This document shows, piece after piece, positions 1-7,841 of a stretch of DNA of 64,000 nt. The notes under the pieces are model-generated. The model did not search any database and was not told the origin of the DNA. It saw nothing but the letters and a program-made list of their open reading frames with translations. The DNA comes from Ensifer sp. WSM1721 (GTDB lineage Bacteria; Pseudomonadota; Alphaproteobacteria; Rhizobiales; Rhizobiaceae): NCBI RefSeq assembly GCF_000513895.2, contig NZ_CP165782.1, positions 310,001 to 374,000 on the forward strand, given 5' to 3'. The position numbers and the translations under genes were made by a program. How positions within the stretch are numbered: position 1 is the stretch's first letter; the number at the start of each line of letters is the position of its first letter.

Positions 1-117
1 GACATGAACGAAGAATCGACCCGTCTCAAGGCTCTCCAGACGCAGCAGCAGCTCGCCGTCCAGTCGCTGTCGATCGCCAACAGCAACTCGGAAAATATCC
101 TCCAGCTCTTCCGCTAA
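1..117 (+). CDS. Flagellin, C-terminal end only (5' end outside window)
   Basis: The frame is open from the first base and ends at TAA (115-117), giving 38 residues. They are nearly identical to the C-terminal ends of the two complete flagellins downstream: DMNEESTRLKALQTQQQLA, then QSLSIAN, SSEN-type and ILQLF motifs. This is the C-terminal D0 helix, which packs into the filament core and carries the export/polymerisation surface. By position before two more flagellin genes it would correspond to flaB of the S. meliloti order flaA-flaB-flaD-flaC. That assignment is from memory and not provable here. Confidence 0.93.
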   Translation, partial: DMNEESTRLKALQTQQQLAVQSLSIANSNSENILQLFR

Positions 118-180
118 TCGGCAGCGTCGGGTAGCGATCCGACGATCCGATACGTTCAGCGGTTACCCGCCATCTCGAGG

Positions 181-207
181 CCGCACCTTGCGAAAGGTGC
201 GGCTTTT
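181..207 (+). terminator. Rho-independent terminator of the first flagellin gene
   Basis: A perfect 9-bp stem (181-189 CCGCACCTT with 194-202 AAGGTGCGG), a 4-nt loop and a CTTTT run, placed 64 bp after the stop codon. Confidence 0.85.
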
Positions 208-257
208 CGCGTGTCTGAACAGCTAGCGCAAAGGAATCGGTAAGATTTCTTAATTTT

Positions 258-346
258 GTTAAATTCGGTTTAGGGTTCGTTAACCATATTTCCGTTAGCT
301 GGCCGCAGCGAAACGATGAGTTAACCGAAGTGACCAATCGGTTAAC
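258..346 (+). promoter_or_regulatory. GTTAAC-rich upstream region of the second flagellin gene
   Basis: Between the upstream terminator and the ATG at 427 there are GTTAAC copies at 279-284, 320-325 and 341-346, plus GTTAAA at 258-263. The last two GTTAAC copies are the ends of a perfect inverted repeat, GTTAACCG (320-327), 11-bp spacer, CGGTTAAC (339-346). TTAA-N7-TTAG at 259-273 is a one-mismatch relative of a CtrA half-site pair. No confident sigma70 -35/-10 pair was found. The region probably holds promoter and operator elements; the binding protein is unknown. Confidence 0.45.
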
Positions 347-426
347 AGGCATGAGGCTGATCATTGTTCCCCGGTGGTGACCCGGAATGTTCCTTTCATT
401 CCATGCCATTGAGAGGCACTTAGACG

Positions 427-1425
427 ATGACCAGCATCCTGACGAACACGGCGGCAATGGCCGCGCTCCAGACTCTTCGCGCGATCGACGACAGCATGGA
501 GACGACCCAGGGTCGCGTTTCCTCCGGATTGCGCGTCGGCCAAGCCGCCGACAATGCCGCCTACTGGTCGATCGCCACCACTATGCGCTCGGACAATATG
601 GCGCTTTCCGCGGTGCAGGATGCGCTCGGCCTTGGCGCTGCGAAGGTGGACACCGCTTATGCCGCGATGGAAAGCGCCATCGACGTCGTCAAGGAAATCA
701 AGGCCAAGGTCGTGGCCGCCACGGAAGAGGGCGTCGATAAGGCCAAGATCCACGAAGAAATCAAGCAGCTTCAGGAACAGTTGATGTCGATCGCGCAATC
801 GGCGTCCTTCAGCGGTGAGAACTGGGTTGCCGGCGGCGTCGGTACCGGGACCGGAACGCTCGATGCCGCTGTCGTTTCTGCCTTCGTGCGCGACTCCAAC
901 GGCGCCGTTTCCGTCAAGACGACGACTTATACGCTCGATGGCTTCACCGCGGGTTCCATGAACCTGCTCTTCGGCGGCGACGCAACGGGTGCCATCTCCG
1001 CCACGACCGGTATCCTTGGAACGATCGCGTCGAGCTGGACCACCGTAGACTTCGACACCGCCGTTGCCGGCACAACCCCCGCCGGCGCGGCGGTCGGTGC
1101 CATGTCTATCAACACGCTCAACATCACCAGCTTGACGACCGCAGAATTGGCTGAGGCTTTGACACTGGTGGAAGCCGGACTCCAGGCCCTGACCAGTGCT
1201 GCCTCGGAGCTTGGTTCGATTTCCATGCGCATCGGCCTGCAAGAGGAATTCGTCTCGACCCTCACCGATTCGATCGACTCCGGTATCGGTCGTCTCGTGG
1301 ATGCGGATATGAACGAGGAATCGACGCGCCTGAAGGCGTTGCAGACGCAGCAGCAGCTCGCCATCCAATCGCTCTCGATCGCCAATACCAGCTCGGAAAA
1401 CATCCTCCAGCTCTTCCGCCAGTAA
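427..1425 (+). CDS. flaD: Flagellin (probably FlaD)
   Basis: A 332-residue flagellin, the secreted subunit of the filament. The N-terminal D0/D1 region (residues about 1-140) has MTSILTNTAAMAALQTLR, SSGLRVGQAADNAAYWSIA and SFSGENW. The C-terminal D0/D1 region (about 240-332) has LVDADMNEESTRLKALQTQQ and ends ENILQLFRQ. The middle is Gly/Thr/Ala-rich and variable, as expected for the exposed domain. The start lies after GAGAGG about 10 bp upstream. It has its own intergenic region and terminator, so it is probably transcribed alone. The symbol follows the flaA-flaB-flaD-flaC order of S. meliloti; family assignment is certain, paralogue identity less so. Confidence 0.93.
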   Translation: MTSILTNTAAMAALQTLRAIDDSMETTQGRVSSGLRVGQAADNAAYWSIATTMRSDNMALSAVQDALGLGAAKVDTAYAAMESAIDVVKEIKAKVVAATEEGVDKAKIHEEIKQLQEQLMSIAQSASFSGENWVAGGVGTGTGTLDAAVVSAFVRDSNGAVSVKTTTYTLDGFTAGSMNLLFGGDATGAISATTGILGTIASSWTTVDFDTAVAGTTPAGAAVGAMSINTLNITSLTTAELAEALTLVEAGLQALTSAASELGSISMRIGLQEEFVSTLTDSIDSGIGRLVDADMNEESTRLKALQTQQQLAIQSLSIANTSSENILQLFRQ

Positions 1426-1470
1426 CGGGTAGATAGGCGCCTGCTCGCTTGCTCGCTCGCTATCAGTTCC

Positions 1471-1497
1471 AAGGTCGCGCGGTTACCGCGCGGCCTT
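1471..1497 (+). terminator. Terminator after flaD
   Basis: A 12-bp stem with one G-T pair (1471-1482 with 1486-1497) and a TTA loop, followed by TGTTTTC. It lies 45 bp after the flaD stop. Confidence 0.8.
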
Positions 1498-1608
1498 GAA
1501 TGTTTTCTGGCGCAACTTCATTGCAACGTTTGCAAGAAATTTCGTGGGAGCGGTGGGGCGAGAGCGCTGCGCTCAGGGCTTCGAAGCTTTACGAAGCATT
1601 TACTCATA

Positions 1609-1666
1609 TTAATGACTCGTTAAGCGTTAACTGTTTGTTAACCATTTCGCGTTAACCGTTCGTTAA
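1609..1666 (+). promoter_or_regulatory. Three tandem TTAA-N7-TTAA (CtrA-type) boxes upstream of flaC
   Basis: Three exact TTAA-N7-TTAA units are visible: 1609-1623 (spacer TGACTCG), 1627-1641 (spacer CTGTTTG, followed by CC) and 1652-1666 (spacer CCGTTCG). They lie 116-173 bp before the flaC ATG. TTAA-N7-TTAA(C) is the recognised half-site pattern of the alphaproteobacterial cell-cycle regulator CtrA. Occupancy by CtrA is an inference. Confidence 0.65.
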
Positions 1667-1781
1667 GAACGATGGTCTGGTCACCCAGGGCAAACAAGGT
1701 GCCAGCGTGCATGACGCCTCACCGTCGTTACCGGCCCTCCCGGAATGTTCCCATTCCTCCCCCCAGTTAGGGCGATAGCAA

Positions 1782-2747
1782 ATGACCAGCATCATGACCA
1801 ACGCCGCCGCGATGGCGGCATTGCAGACCTTGCGTTCCATCAACCGAAACTTGGAGGAAACGCAAAATCGTGTTTCCTCCGGCTATCGGGTAGAGACGGC
1901 TGCGGACAATGCAGCCTATTGGTCCATCGCGACCACGATGCGTTCGGATAATACGGCTCTTTCCACCGTTCAGGACGCTCTGGGCTTGGGCGCGGCAAAG
2001 GTCGATACCGCCTATGCAGCAATGGACACGGTCATTGATCTCATGAGCGAGGTTAAGGCCAAGCTGGTTGCTGCCCGAGAACCCGGCGTCGACAAGGACA
2101 AGATCAACAAGGAGCTTACCCAGCTCAAGGAACAGTTGGTATCCGCGGCGCAATCGGCGTCCTTCTCCGGCGAGAACTGGCTTTATAACAATGCTACCGC
2201 AGCGGTCGGCGTGAAATCGGTAGTCGCCTCGTTCAATCGCAGCGCTGATGGCAGCGTTTCGGTTACGACGCTCGATTATGACACCTCCACGTCCATATTG
2301 GTCGACGTCGTGGACCCGGCGCGCGGCATGCTCACCAAGGCGGTCGACGCGGATGCCCTGCAGCCCACTCCGACAGGCGTGCCGCGCAACTTTTTTCTCA
2401 TCGACGCCGGTGCTGCTCCCGCTGGTGCCACTGAGATCGAGATCGACGACACGACCACCGATGCGCAACTCGACGACATGATCAGCGTCGTCGACGAGCT
2501 CATCAGCCAATTGACCGACTCCGCTTCGACGCTCGGCGCGATCACCAGCCGTATCGAGATGCAGGAAGGCTTCGTCGCCAATCTGATGGATGTGATCGAC
2601 AAGGGTGTCGGCCGTCTCGTCGATGCCGACATGAACGAGGAATCGACGCGGCTGAAGGCACTGCAGACGCAGCAGCAGCTCGGCATTCAGTCGCTGTCGA
2701 TCGCGAACACGACGTCCGAGAACATCCTCCGCCTGTTCCAGGAGTAA
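1782..2747 (+). CDS. flaC: Flagellin (probably FlaC)
   Basis: A 321-residue flagellin with the same conserved ends as its neighbour: MTSIMTNAAAMAALQTLRSI, SSGYRVETAADNAAYWSIA, a SFSGENW motif near residue 130, and a C-terminal D0 helix ending ENILRLFQE. The central domain (about 140-230) differs strongly from FlaD in sequence and is shorter, so the two genes are diverged paralogues sharing only the filament core. It is expressed from its own upstream region, which has three CtrA-type boxes, and is followed by a strong terminator at 2861-2894. flaC is assigned by its last position in the flagellin array; the family is certain. Confidence 0.93.
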   Translation: MTSIMTNAAAMAALQTLRSINRNLEETQNRVSSGYRVETAADNAAYWSIATTMRSDNTALSTVQDALGLGAAKVDTAYAAMDTVIDLMSEVKAKLVAAREPGVDKDKINKELTQLKEQLVSAAQSASFSGENWLYNNATAAVGVKSVVASFNRSADGSVSVTTLDYDTSTSILVDVVDPARGMLTKAVDADALQPTPTGVPRNFFLIDAGAAPAGATEIEIDDTTTDAQLDDMISVVDELISQLTDSASTLGAITSRIEMQEGFVANLMDVIDKGVGRLVDADMNEESTRLKALQTQQQLGIQSLSIANTTSENILRLFQE

Positions 2748-2860
2748 GAGGATCCGTCGCATGGGTCCGGACAAGCGCAGCCCCTCTCGACCATGCGGCC
2801 TTACGCTTCCTCGCACCCGCTTTCCGCCGTGCCGCCGGTCATCGGCATCGGAGGAAAAAG

Positions 2861-2894
2861 GTTGGACCGCGCTGTTGCCCTGGCGCGGTCCAAC
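2861..2894 (+). terminator. Strong hairpin terminator after flaC
   Basis: A perfect 12-bp inverted repeat (2861-2872 GTTGGACCGCGC with 2883-2894) with a 10-nt loop, followed by ACCTTCATTTTC. It separates the flagellin array from the motor operon. Confidence 0.78.
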
Positions 2895-2954
2895 ACCTTC
2901 ATTTTCGCACAAGTTTGACCGGATAGCCTCCATTCCGCAGCAATTCAGAGTGCT

Positions 2955-2992
2955 ACAGCGACCTGCGCGTCTGATCAGACGCGCGGCGCTGT
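2955..2992. repeat. Palindromic intergenic repeat, copy 1
   Basis: Outer arms ACAGCG (2955-2960) and CGCTGT (2987-2992) enclose a perfect 20-bp palindrome at 2965-2984 with GCGCGTCT and AGACGCGC arms. A near-identical unit sits at 39472-39509, including the flanking AGTGCT.CAGCGACCT text. Short palindromic repeats of this type are common between genes in rhizobial chromosomes. The rest of 2895-3230 shows nothing else I can support. Confidence 0.75.
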
Positions 2993-3230
2993 GGACCGAC
3001 TGCCGGCCAAGATGGTGTTGGCCGCCGCTTGCAGCGGTCGTCGCTTGGGCTCCGCCTTTTTGCGAACCGGTGCGCATCGAGAATGCTGGTCCTGTCGCTA
3101 TCTCGTGCGAGGGGGCCGAAGGAGACATTTAAGACGTGTCAGGCTCTATGGATTTCCGGGCCATGAGGCAGCCTTTGCCGGCGAGGCAGGGAGCATCGAC
3201 GCTGGTGGCGTGCCGGCCGGAGGCGTGCCG

Positions 3231-3881
3231 ATGAGCGCGTCGCTTTCCCGTTACCTCAAGGATTTCAGCCCGCCGAAGATCGAACTCGCGCGGATGCCGC
3301 CGAAATATTTCCCGGATCTCGATGCCGATCTTCCCGACAATAATCGTGTAGGCATGAGGCCGGTCATGCCCGAGATCGACATCGACGCCGAGCGACGTGA
3401 GGCTTTTGCGCAAGGTCGCGCCGAGGCGAGTGCCGAACTCGCCTTCGAGCACCAGAAAGAAATCACCGAGCTCAAAGCCCGGCATGCCGAGGAACTCGAA
3501 GCGCTGACGCGGCGTCTGGAAGATGACGCCGCCCGGAAGCTGGCTGCCGCTTTCAGCGACATGACGGAGCAACTGGCGCTTGCGCTCGGCGATCAGGCGG
3601 CGCGTGTGCTGGCGCCGGTGATGGACGAGGCGCTCGTCAAGCGGGCGATCGAGAATCTCGCCGGCATGATCCGGCAGAGTCTTGCCGCCGGCGAGGGGCT
3701 TGCAATAACCGTCCACGGGCCGCTTGCGCTTTTCGAAGCGCTGAAAGCGCAACTGCCCGAGGCGACGGCGTTTCGCCACATCGAGGGTAGCGATGTCGAT
3801 CTCACCGTTGAAATGGGCGAAGCCGTACTGGTGACCCGCATGGCTGCCTGGTCCGATACTGTGCGGAAGGTTCTGGCATGA
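3231..3881 (+). CDS. FliH-like flagellar protein, function unassigned
   Basis: 216 residues. The start at 3231 has GGAGG 8 bp upstream; the open frame extends further 5' but into the repeat region. It ends in the ATGA overlap with motB, so it is co-translated with the stator genes. Residues about 60-110 form a charged, probably coiled-coil helix (EAFAQGRAEASAELAFEHQK, then ELKARHAEELEALTRRLEDD). The last 100 residues resemble the globular end of FliH/HrpE-type stator proteins of the export ATPase (DEALVKRAIENLAGMIRQS). That likeness is structural impression, not a confirmed family. A role in flagellar assembly is inferred from the operon. Confidence 0.75.
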   Translation: MSASLSRYLKDFSPPKIELARMPPKYFPDLDADLPDNNRVGMRPVMPEIDIDAERREAFAQGRAEASAELAFEHQKEITELKARHAEELEALTRRLEDDAARKLAAAFSDMTEQLALALGDQAARVLAPVMDEALVKRAIENLAGMIRQSLAAGEGLAITVHGPLALFEALKAQLPEATAFRHIEGSDVDLTVEMGEAVLVTRMAAWSDTVRKVLA

Positions 3882-5077
3882 GCGACGAGAGCCATCACAA
3901 CGGCAAGAACGAAATCATCATCGTCAAGCGTTCCGCGGATGGTCATGACGGCCATCACGGCGGCTCGTGGAAGATCGCCTATGCCGACTTCATGACGGCG
4001 ATGATGGCCTTCTTCCTGGTCATGTGGCTGATCAACGCCGCCAATGAAGAGACGAAGGCGGCGATTGCGGCCTATTTCAATCCGGTACAGCTTACTGATC
4101 AAAAGCCGTCTGAGAAGGGGCTCAAGGACCCGGCCAAAGACGCACAGGGCGAAGAAACGCAGGAGCGCTCCAAAGTCGACGGCGAACAGACGAAGTCCGG
4201 TGGTTCCGCCAAGTCCGGCGACCAGTTGACGGCGACGTCGGGCGAGGAAACCAAATATTCCGACGCCGACTTTTTCGAAAACCCTTACTCGGTTCTTTCC
4301 GAGATCGCCCGCGAGGTCGGCCACGAGGCCAATATCAGCATCAAGGGCGACGGCGGTGCCGCGCAGTCGGGACCGGCGACGGGCGCCTCCGGCGGGGAGG
4401 CCTATCGCGATCCCTTCGATCCGGACTTCTGGACCAAGCAGGTCGAAGTGAAGGACGGCGGCAACACGGCGGAGAGCGATGTCGCGGCAGCGGCGAACGC
4501 CGCCTTGGATAGCGCCGTCGGGCAGCAGGCCGAAGCAGAAAATCCGGCGAAGGCCGAAGGCGAAACCGCAAAAAGCCCGGACGCACCCGGAAGCGAAGCA
4601 GAAGCGAAAGACCGCAAGGAAGCCGAAGCCCTTAAGGCCGAGATCGAGAAGGAGGTCGGCGGCGAGGCGGGGCGCCTTCTCGAGGGGCTGGTGGTCACAC
4701 CCTCCGAAGGCGGCCTTCTGGTGACGATCAGCGAACAGACGGATCAGCCGATGTTCGCCGTCGGTTCCGCTGTCCCGCAGAAGGAACTGGTGCTCGCCAT
4801 GGAGAAGATCGGCCGGCTCCTTTCCGGGCGCCAGGGTGCCGTGGTCGTCCGAGGTCATACCGACGGGCGTCCCTTCAAGGACGGCACCTATGACAATTGG
4901 CGGCTCTCGGCGGCCCGCGCCCAGAGCGCCTACTACATGTTGGTCCGCGGCGGCCTGAAGGAAGAGCGCGTCAAGCAGATCAGCGGCTTTGCAGATCGGC
5001 GGCTGCAGGTGCCGAAGGATCCCTACGCGCCGGCCAACCGTCGGATCGAGATCCTGCTGCAGTCGGAGCAAGGGTGA
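3878..5077 (+). CDS. motB: Flagellar motor stator protein MotB
   Basis: 399 residues. MotB pairs with MotA to form the proton channel and anchors the stator to peptidoglycan. One transmembrane helix at about 36-54 (YADFMTAMMAFFLVMWLI) carries the proton-accepting Asp37. A long low-complexity periplasmic linker rich in Glu/Ala/Lys follows (about 75-260), then an OmpA-like peptidoglycan-binding domain (about 270-395: RGHTDGRPF, NWRLSAARAQSAY, NRRIEILL). The linker is long compared with enteric MotB, as in rhizobia that have the periplasmic partner MotC. The gene overlaps its neighbour upstream by ATGA and is immediately followed by motC. Confidence 0.97.
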   Translation: MSDESHHNGKNEIIIVKRSADGHDGHHGGSWKIAYADFMTAMMAFFLVMWLINAANEETKAAIAAYFNPVQLTDQKPSEKGLKDPAKDAQGEETQERSKVDGEQTKSGGSAKSGDQLTATSGEETKYSDADFFENPYSVLSEIAREVGHEANISIKGDGGAAQSGPATGASGGEAYRDPFDPDFWTKQVEVKDGGNTAESDVAAAANAALDSAVGQQAEAENPAKAEGETAKSPDAPGSEAEAKDRKEAEALKAEIEKEVGGEAGRLLEGLVVTPSEGGLLVTISEQTDQPMFAVGSAVPQKELVLAMEKIGRLLSGRQGAVVVRGHTDGRPFKDGTYDNWRLSAARAQSAYYMLVRGGLKEERVKQISGFADRRLQVPKDPYAPANRRIEILLQSEQG

Positions 5078-5082
5078 GCGGG

Positions 5083-6390
5083 ATGCTGAAGCGGCTCGGC
5101 GCTATCCTCGCGACATCGGCACTGGCGGTTCCGTTGGCGGTCGGTCTCGCCCGCGCGAACGGGTCGGAAGAGCTCGCGCCTTTCAAAATGATAAGGTCCC
5201 TGCAATATGTGCAGGATTCGGTGGTCCTCGGAGACCACTCGGCGATCGAGATGCAGCGCTTCATGCTGGGCGCGATCGACGAGCGTCTGCGCGCCGCCGA
5301 TCCATCGGCCTTTCGTGATCCGCGCAACGTCGATGCGGCCCTCGTCTATGTCATGAGCGGCGGCAATCCCGCGACGCTCGATTTTCTTGCCGACCGCGAT
5401 GTCGAGGGCAATTTCGATTCCCGCGTGACCGACGCGCTCAGGCAGTACCTCAACGGCAAGGGCCCGCTGATCGTCGAAAATCTGTCCAAGGCCGCCCCGG
5501 AATACAAGAACGCCCGCATCGGCCCCTACCTCTTCCTGATCCTCGGCAATGCCACGTCGCAGCAGGATCCCGTCGCCGCGATGAAATATTATGACTGGGC
5601 ACGCCTGACGGCGCCGGGCACCATTATCGAGGAGGCAGCACTTCGTCGTTCCGCATCGCTTGCGGCGCAGGCCAACGATCCGGAAAAAGGCTTTCGCTAC
5701 GCGCTGAACTATGCGCGCCGTTATCTGACCTCTCCCTATGCTAGCCAGTTTGCAGACGTCTTCGTCGAACTCGCGGTCACGCATTTCGACGAGAAGGCCG
5801 AGCAGAGGGTATCGGAAATCCTCGCCTTCATGGACGATGCGCACCAGCGTGAGGTCTATCTGCGCGTTGCGCGGCGCGCCGCCATTGCCGGAAAGCAGGC
5901 GCTCGCGCGTCTTGCGTCGAAGCGCGCCGAAGACCTGGCAGAGGAGAGCGGCTCGCAATCGCAGGTGCTCGCGAGCTTCTATGAGGGACTCGTTGCGGTG
6001 CCCTCGGATGATGTCCTCGCCGCGACGCAAACCCTGAGCGCGATCCCCGACGAAAAGCTTTCGCCGCGCGATCGCGCCTTGCGCAAGGCGGCGAAGGCGA
6101 TCGCCGATGCGGTCGTGCGGCCGCCGATCGATGAAAGCTCCGCGCAAGCGTCCGCGTCTAAAGACGATAGACCCGCCGGGGAGGAAAGCCAGGCGGCCGC
6201 CGAGGAAACCGGAAGCGGCATCAGTCCCTTCGGACAGACTGCCGATGCGCAATCGCCCGGAGCGGGTGATGGCGACGCAATCGCCGCCGATGCCGCTCAA
6301 TCCGGCGACCCGGTTCTCGACGGCTTTCTTGCGAGCGGGCGTTCGAAGATCGAGCAGATCGACGCGCTCCTGAAGGAGGAGAGACAATGA
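5083..6390 (+). CDS. motC: Chemotaxis/motor periplasmic protein MotC
   Basis: 435 residues with a clear signal peptide (MLKRLGAILATSALAVPLAVG, cleavage near ARANG). It is a rhizobial-specific periplasmic motor component; in S. meliloti MotC is reported to bind the periplasmic part of MotB and support motor function. The body is helical and repeat-like (about 60-320), followed by a low-complexity acidic/Ala tail. ATG 5083 is preferred because it starts directly at the signal peptide; GTG 5074, overlapping the motB stop, is possible. It overlaps fliK by ATGA at 6387. Confidence 0.93.
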   Translation: MLKRLGAILATSALAVPLAVGLARANGSEELAPFKMIRSLQYVQDSVVLGDHSAIEMQRFMLGAIDERLRAADPSAFRDPRNVDAALVYVMSGGNPATLDFLADRDVEGNFDSRVTDALRQYLNGKGPLIVENLSKAAPEYKNARIGPYLFLILGNATSQQDPVAAMKYYDWARLTAPGTIIEEAALRRSASLAAQANDPEKGFRYALNYARRYLTSPYASQFADVFVELAVTHFDEKAEQRVSEILAFMDDAHQREVYLRVARRAAIAGKQALARLASKRAEDLAEESGSQSQVLASFYEGLVAVPSDDVLAATQTLSAIPDEKLSPRDRALRKAAKAIADAVVRPPIDESSAQASASKDDRPAGEESQAAAEETGSGISPFGQTADAQSPGAGDGDAIAADAAQSGDPVLDGFLASGRSKIEQIDALLKEERQ

Positions 6391-7841
6391 GGCCACTTGA
6401 CCAGAGTTTGGGTGCGGCGGCCGCGGCCTCGACCGGCAGGCCGGGTTCGCGGCATGGCCGTGGACAGGCCGAGGCTCCACCCGGCGCCTTCGGGGAGGCG
6501 GTTGCCGACGCCGGTCGCCAGAAGGCGCAGGGCCAGGCCGCAGCCCAAGCGGCAAATGGTTCAGATGTTCCTGCGGATGACGTCGCCGGCGCCGGTCGCG
6601 GCGCGAACCTCTCGATCGCGAGGAATGGCCGCGAGGAAAGCCTACCGGGATCGGTAGCGGTCGATGCGCCTCCTGAGGGCGAAGCCTTGCCGTCGGCGGC
6701 TTCCAACGCGGGCCGCGACGCTGCGGCGAAACCGGTTCGCCGAAACTCGGCGATGGTCTTGGCGCAGGCGTCGCCCAAGGGCGAACGGAGCGTCGGCGTA
6801 GAGGAAAAGGCGGCGCCGACCGAGGAGGGTTCCTCGCGTCGAAACGTGCGGACGGTGAGCGATGTCGCGGAGGAGCCGGTCGGCGCCGATACGCCGGACG
6901 GCAGTGGGGGTACCGCTGAAACGGGGGCGGCAAGCGGTACCGTCAGCGATCTGCTGACGATGCTCGGCGGTGCCACGCCGGTATCGGTTGGCGTTCCTCC
7001 GGGGAACGGGGCAGAGCTTAGCTCGAAGAGTCACGCCGCTGCCGGCGTGTCAGAGAGAACGGCAGACGGCATCCTGGCGGGTGCAGCGGATGGGGGGCAG
7101 TCGCAGGCTGGAGAGCCCACGCTGGACGGCGGATTGGATCAGCTCTTCCGCTTCGCCCGCGCCGACGGCAGGGGACAGGCCGTCTCCATGAGCATCTCGC
7201 AGGACGGCGAGAGGGTCGCCGTCGAGAACAGCAGGTCGTCGGCCGGCGCCAAGGGCGAAACCGTCACCGTTCTGGAGGCGCGCCGCTATCTCGGTCTGGC
7301 GATGAACACCAACGCAACATCCGTAACCAATGCGATCGCCGGCGATGGCGGGTGGGCCGAGACGCTGCAATCCAGCGCGACCGCGGCGCAACCTGAAGCC
7401 TGGAGCCAGGCAGGCAAGACGCTGAACACGCTGAAGATCCAGATGCATCCGATCGAGCTCGGTGTCGTGACCGCCACGCTGAGGCTCAAGGACGACGAAC
7501 TCCAGGTCGACTTGAAGGTGGAAACGGGTGAGGCCTTCCGCCAATTGCAGGACGACCAGGGCGAGATGGTGAAGGCGCTGCGTGCGCAAGGATTTGCGGT
7601 CGACCAGGTGAACGTCGTCTTCAATGCCGGTGGCGATGCATCGAGCGGCAACGGCTCGCAACCGCAGGCGCAGACCCAGTTCGGGGGACAGGGCCGCGAG
7701 CGGGCAGGGGACGATGGCGGCGAGCGGCGTCAACGGCAGGATGGCGGGCAGGCGGCGATGGAAAGGTGGACCGGCAATGATGCAATGGATGACGCGCCGA
7801 TTGGTGCTGAGCGCCCTCGCACTGGCCACGTCTACATGTAG
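6387..7841 (+). CDS. fliK: Flagellar hook-length control protein FliK (formerly MotD)
   Basis: 484 residues. Residues 1-330 are low-complexity Ala/Gly/Pro/Ser sequence, typical of the FliK ruler. The conserved C-terminal hook domain lies at about 345-425, with LKIQMHPIELGVVTATLRLK, LQVDLKVETGEAFRQL, and ALRAQGFAVDQVNVVF. It acts as a secreted molecular ruler that switches export from hook to filament substrates. It was originally called motD in S. meliloti. It starts in the motC stop (ATGA), and its 3' end overlaps the transglycosylase gene by 65 bp. Confidence 0.93.
   Translation: MRPLDQSLGAAAAASTGRPGSRHGRGQAEAPPGAFGEAVADAGRQKAQGQAAAQAANGSDVPADDVAGAGRGANLSIARNGREESLPGSVAVDAPPEGEALPSAASNAGRDAAAKPVRRNSAMVLAQASPKGERSVGVEEKAAPTEEGSSRRNVRTVSDVAEEPVGADTPDGSGGTAETGAASGTVSDLLTMLGGATPVSVGVPPGNGAELSSKSHAAAGVSERTADGILAGAADGGQSQAGEPTLDGGLDQLFRFARADGRGQAVSMSISQDGERVAVENSRSSAGAKGETVTVLEARRYLGLAMNTNATSVTNAIAGDGGWAETLQSSATAAQPEAWSQAGKTLNTLKIQMHPIELGVVTATLRLKDDELQVDLKVETGEAFRQLQDDQGEMVKALRAQGFAVDQVNVVFNAGGDASSGNGSQPQAQTQFGGQGRERAGDDGGERRQRQDGGQAAMERWTGNDAMDDAPIGAERPRTGHVYM

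Noticed and set aside
1767..3128. Long minus-strand open frame across flaC
   Set aside because: It is the shadow of the flagellin gene; it is Arg/His/Gly-rich, has no ribosome site and no family motif.
5023..6933. 636-codon minus-strand frame across motC and fliK
   Set aside because: Arg/Pro-rich translation typical of the antisense of G+C-rich genes; the plus-strand genes have clear families.
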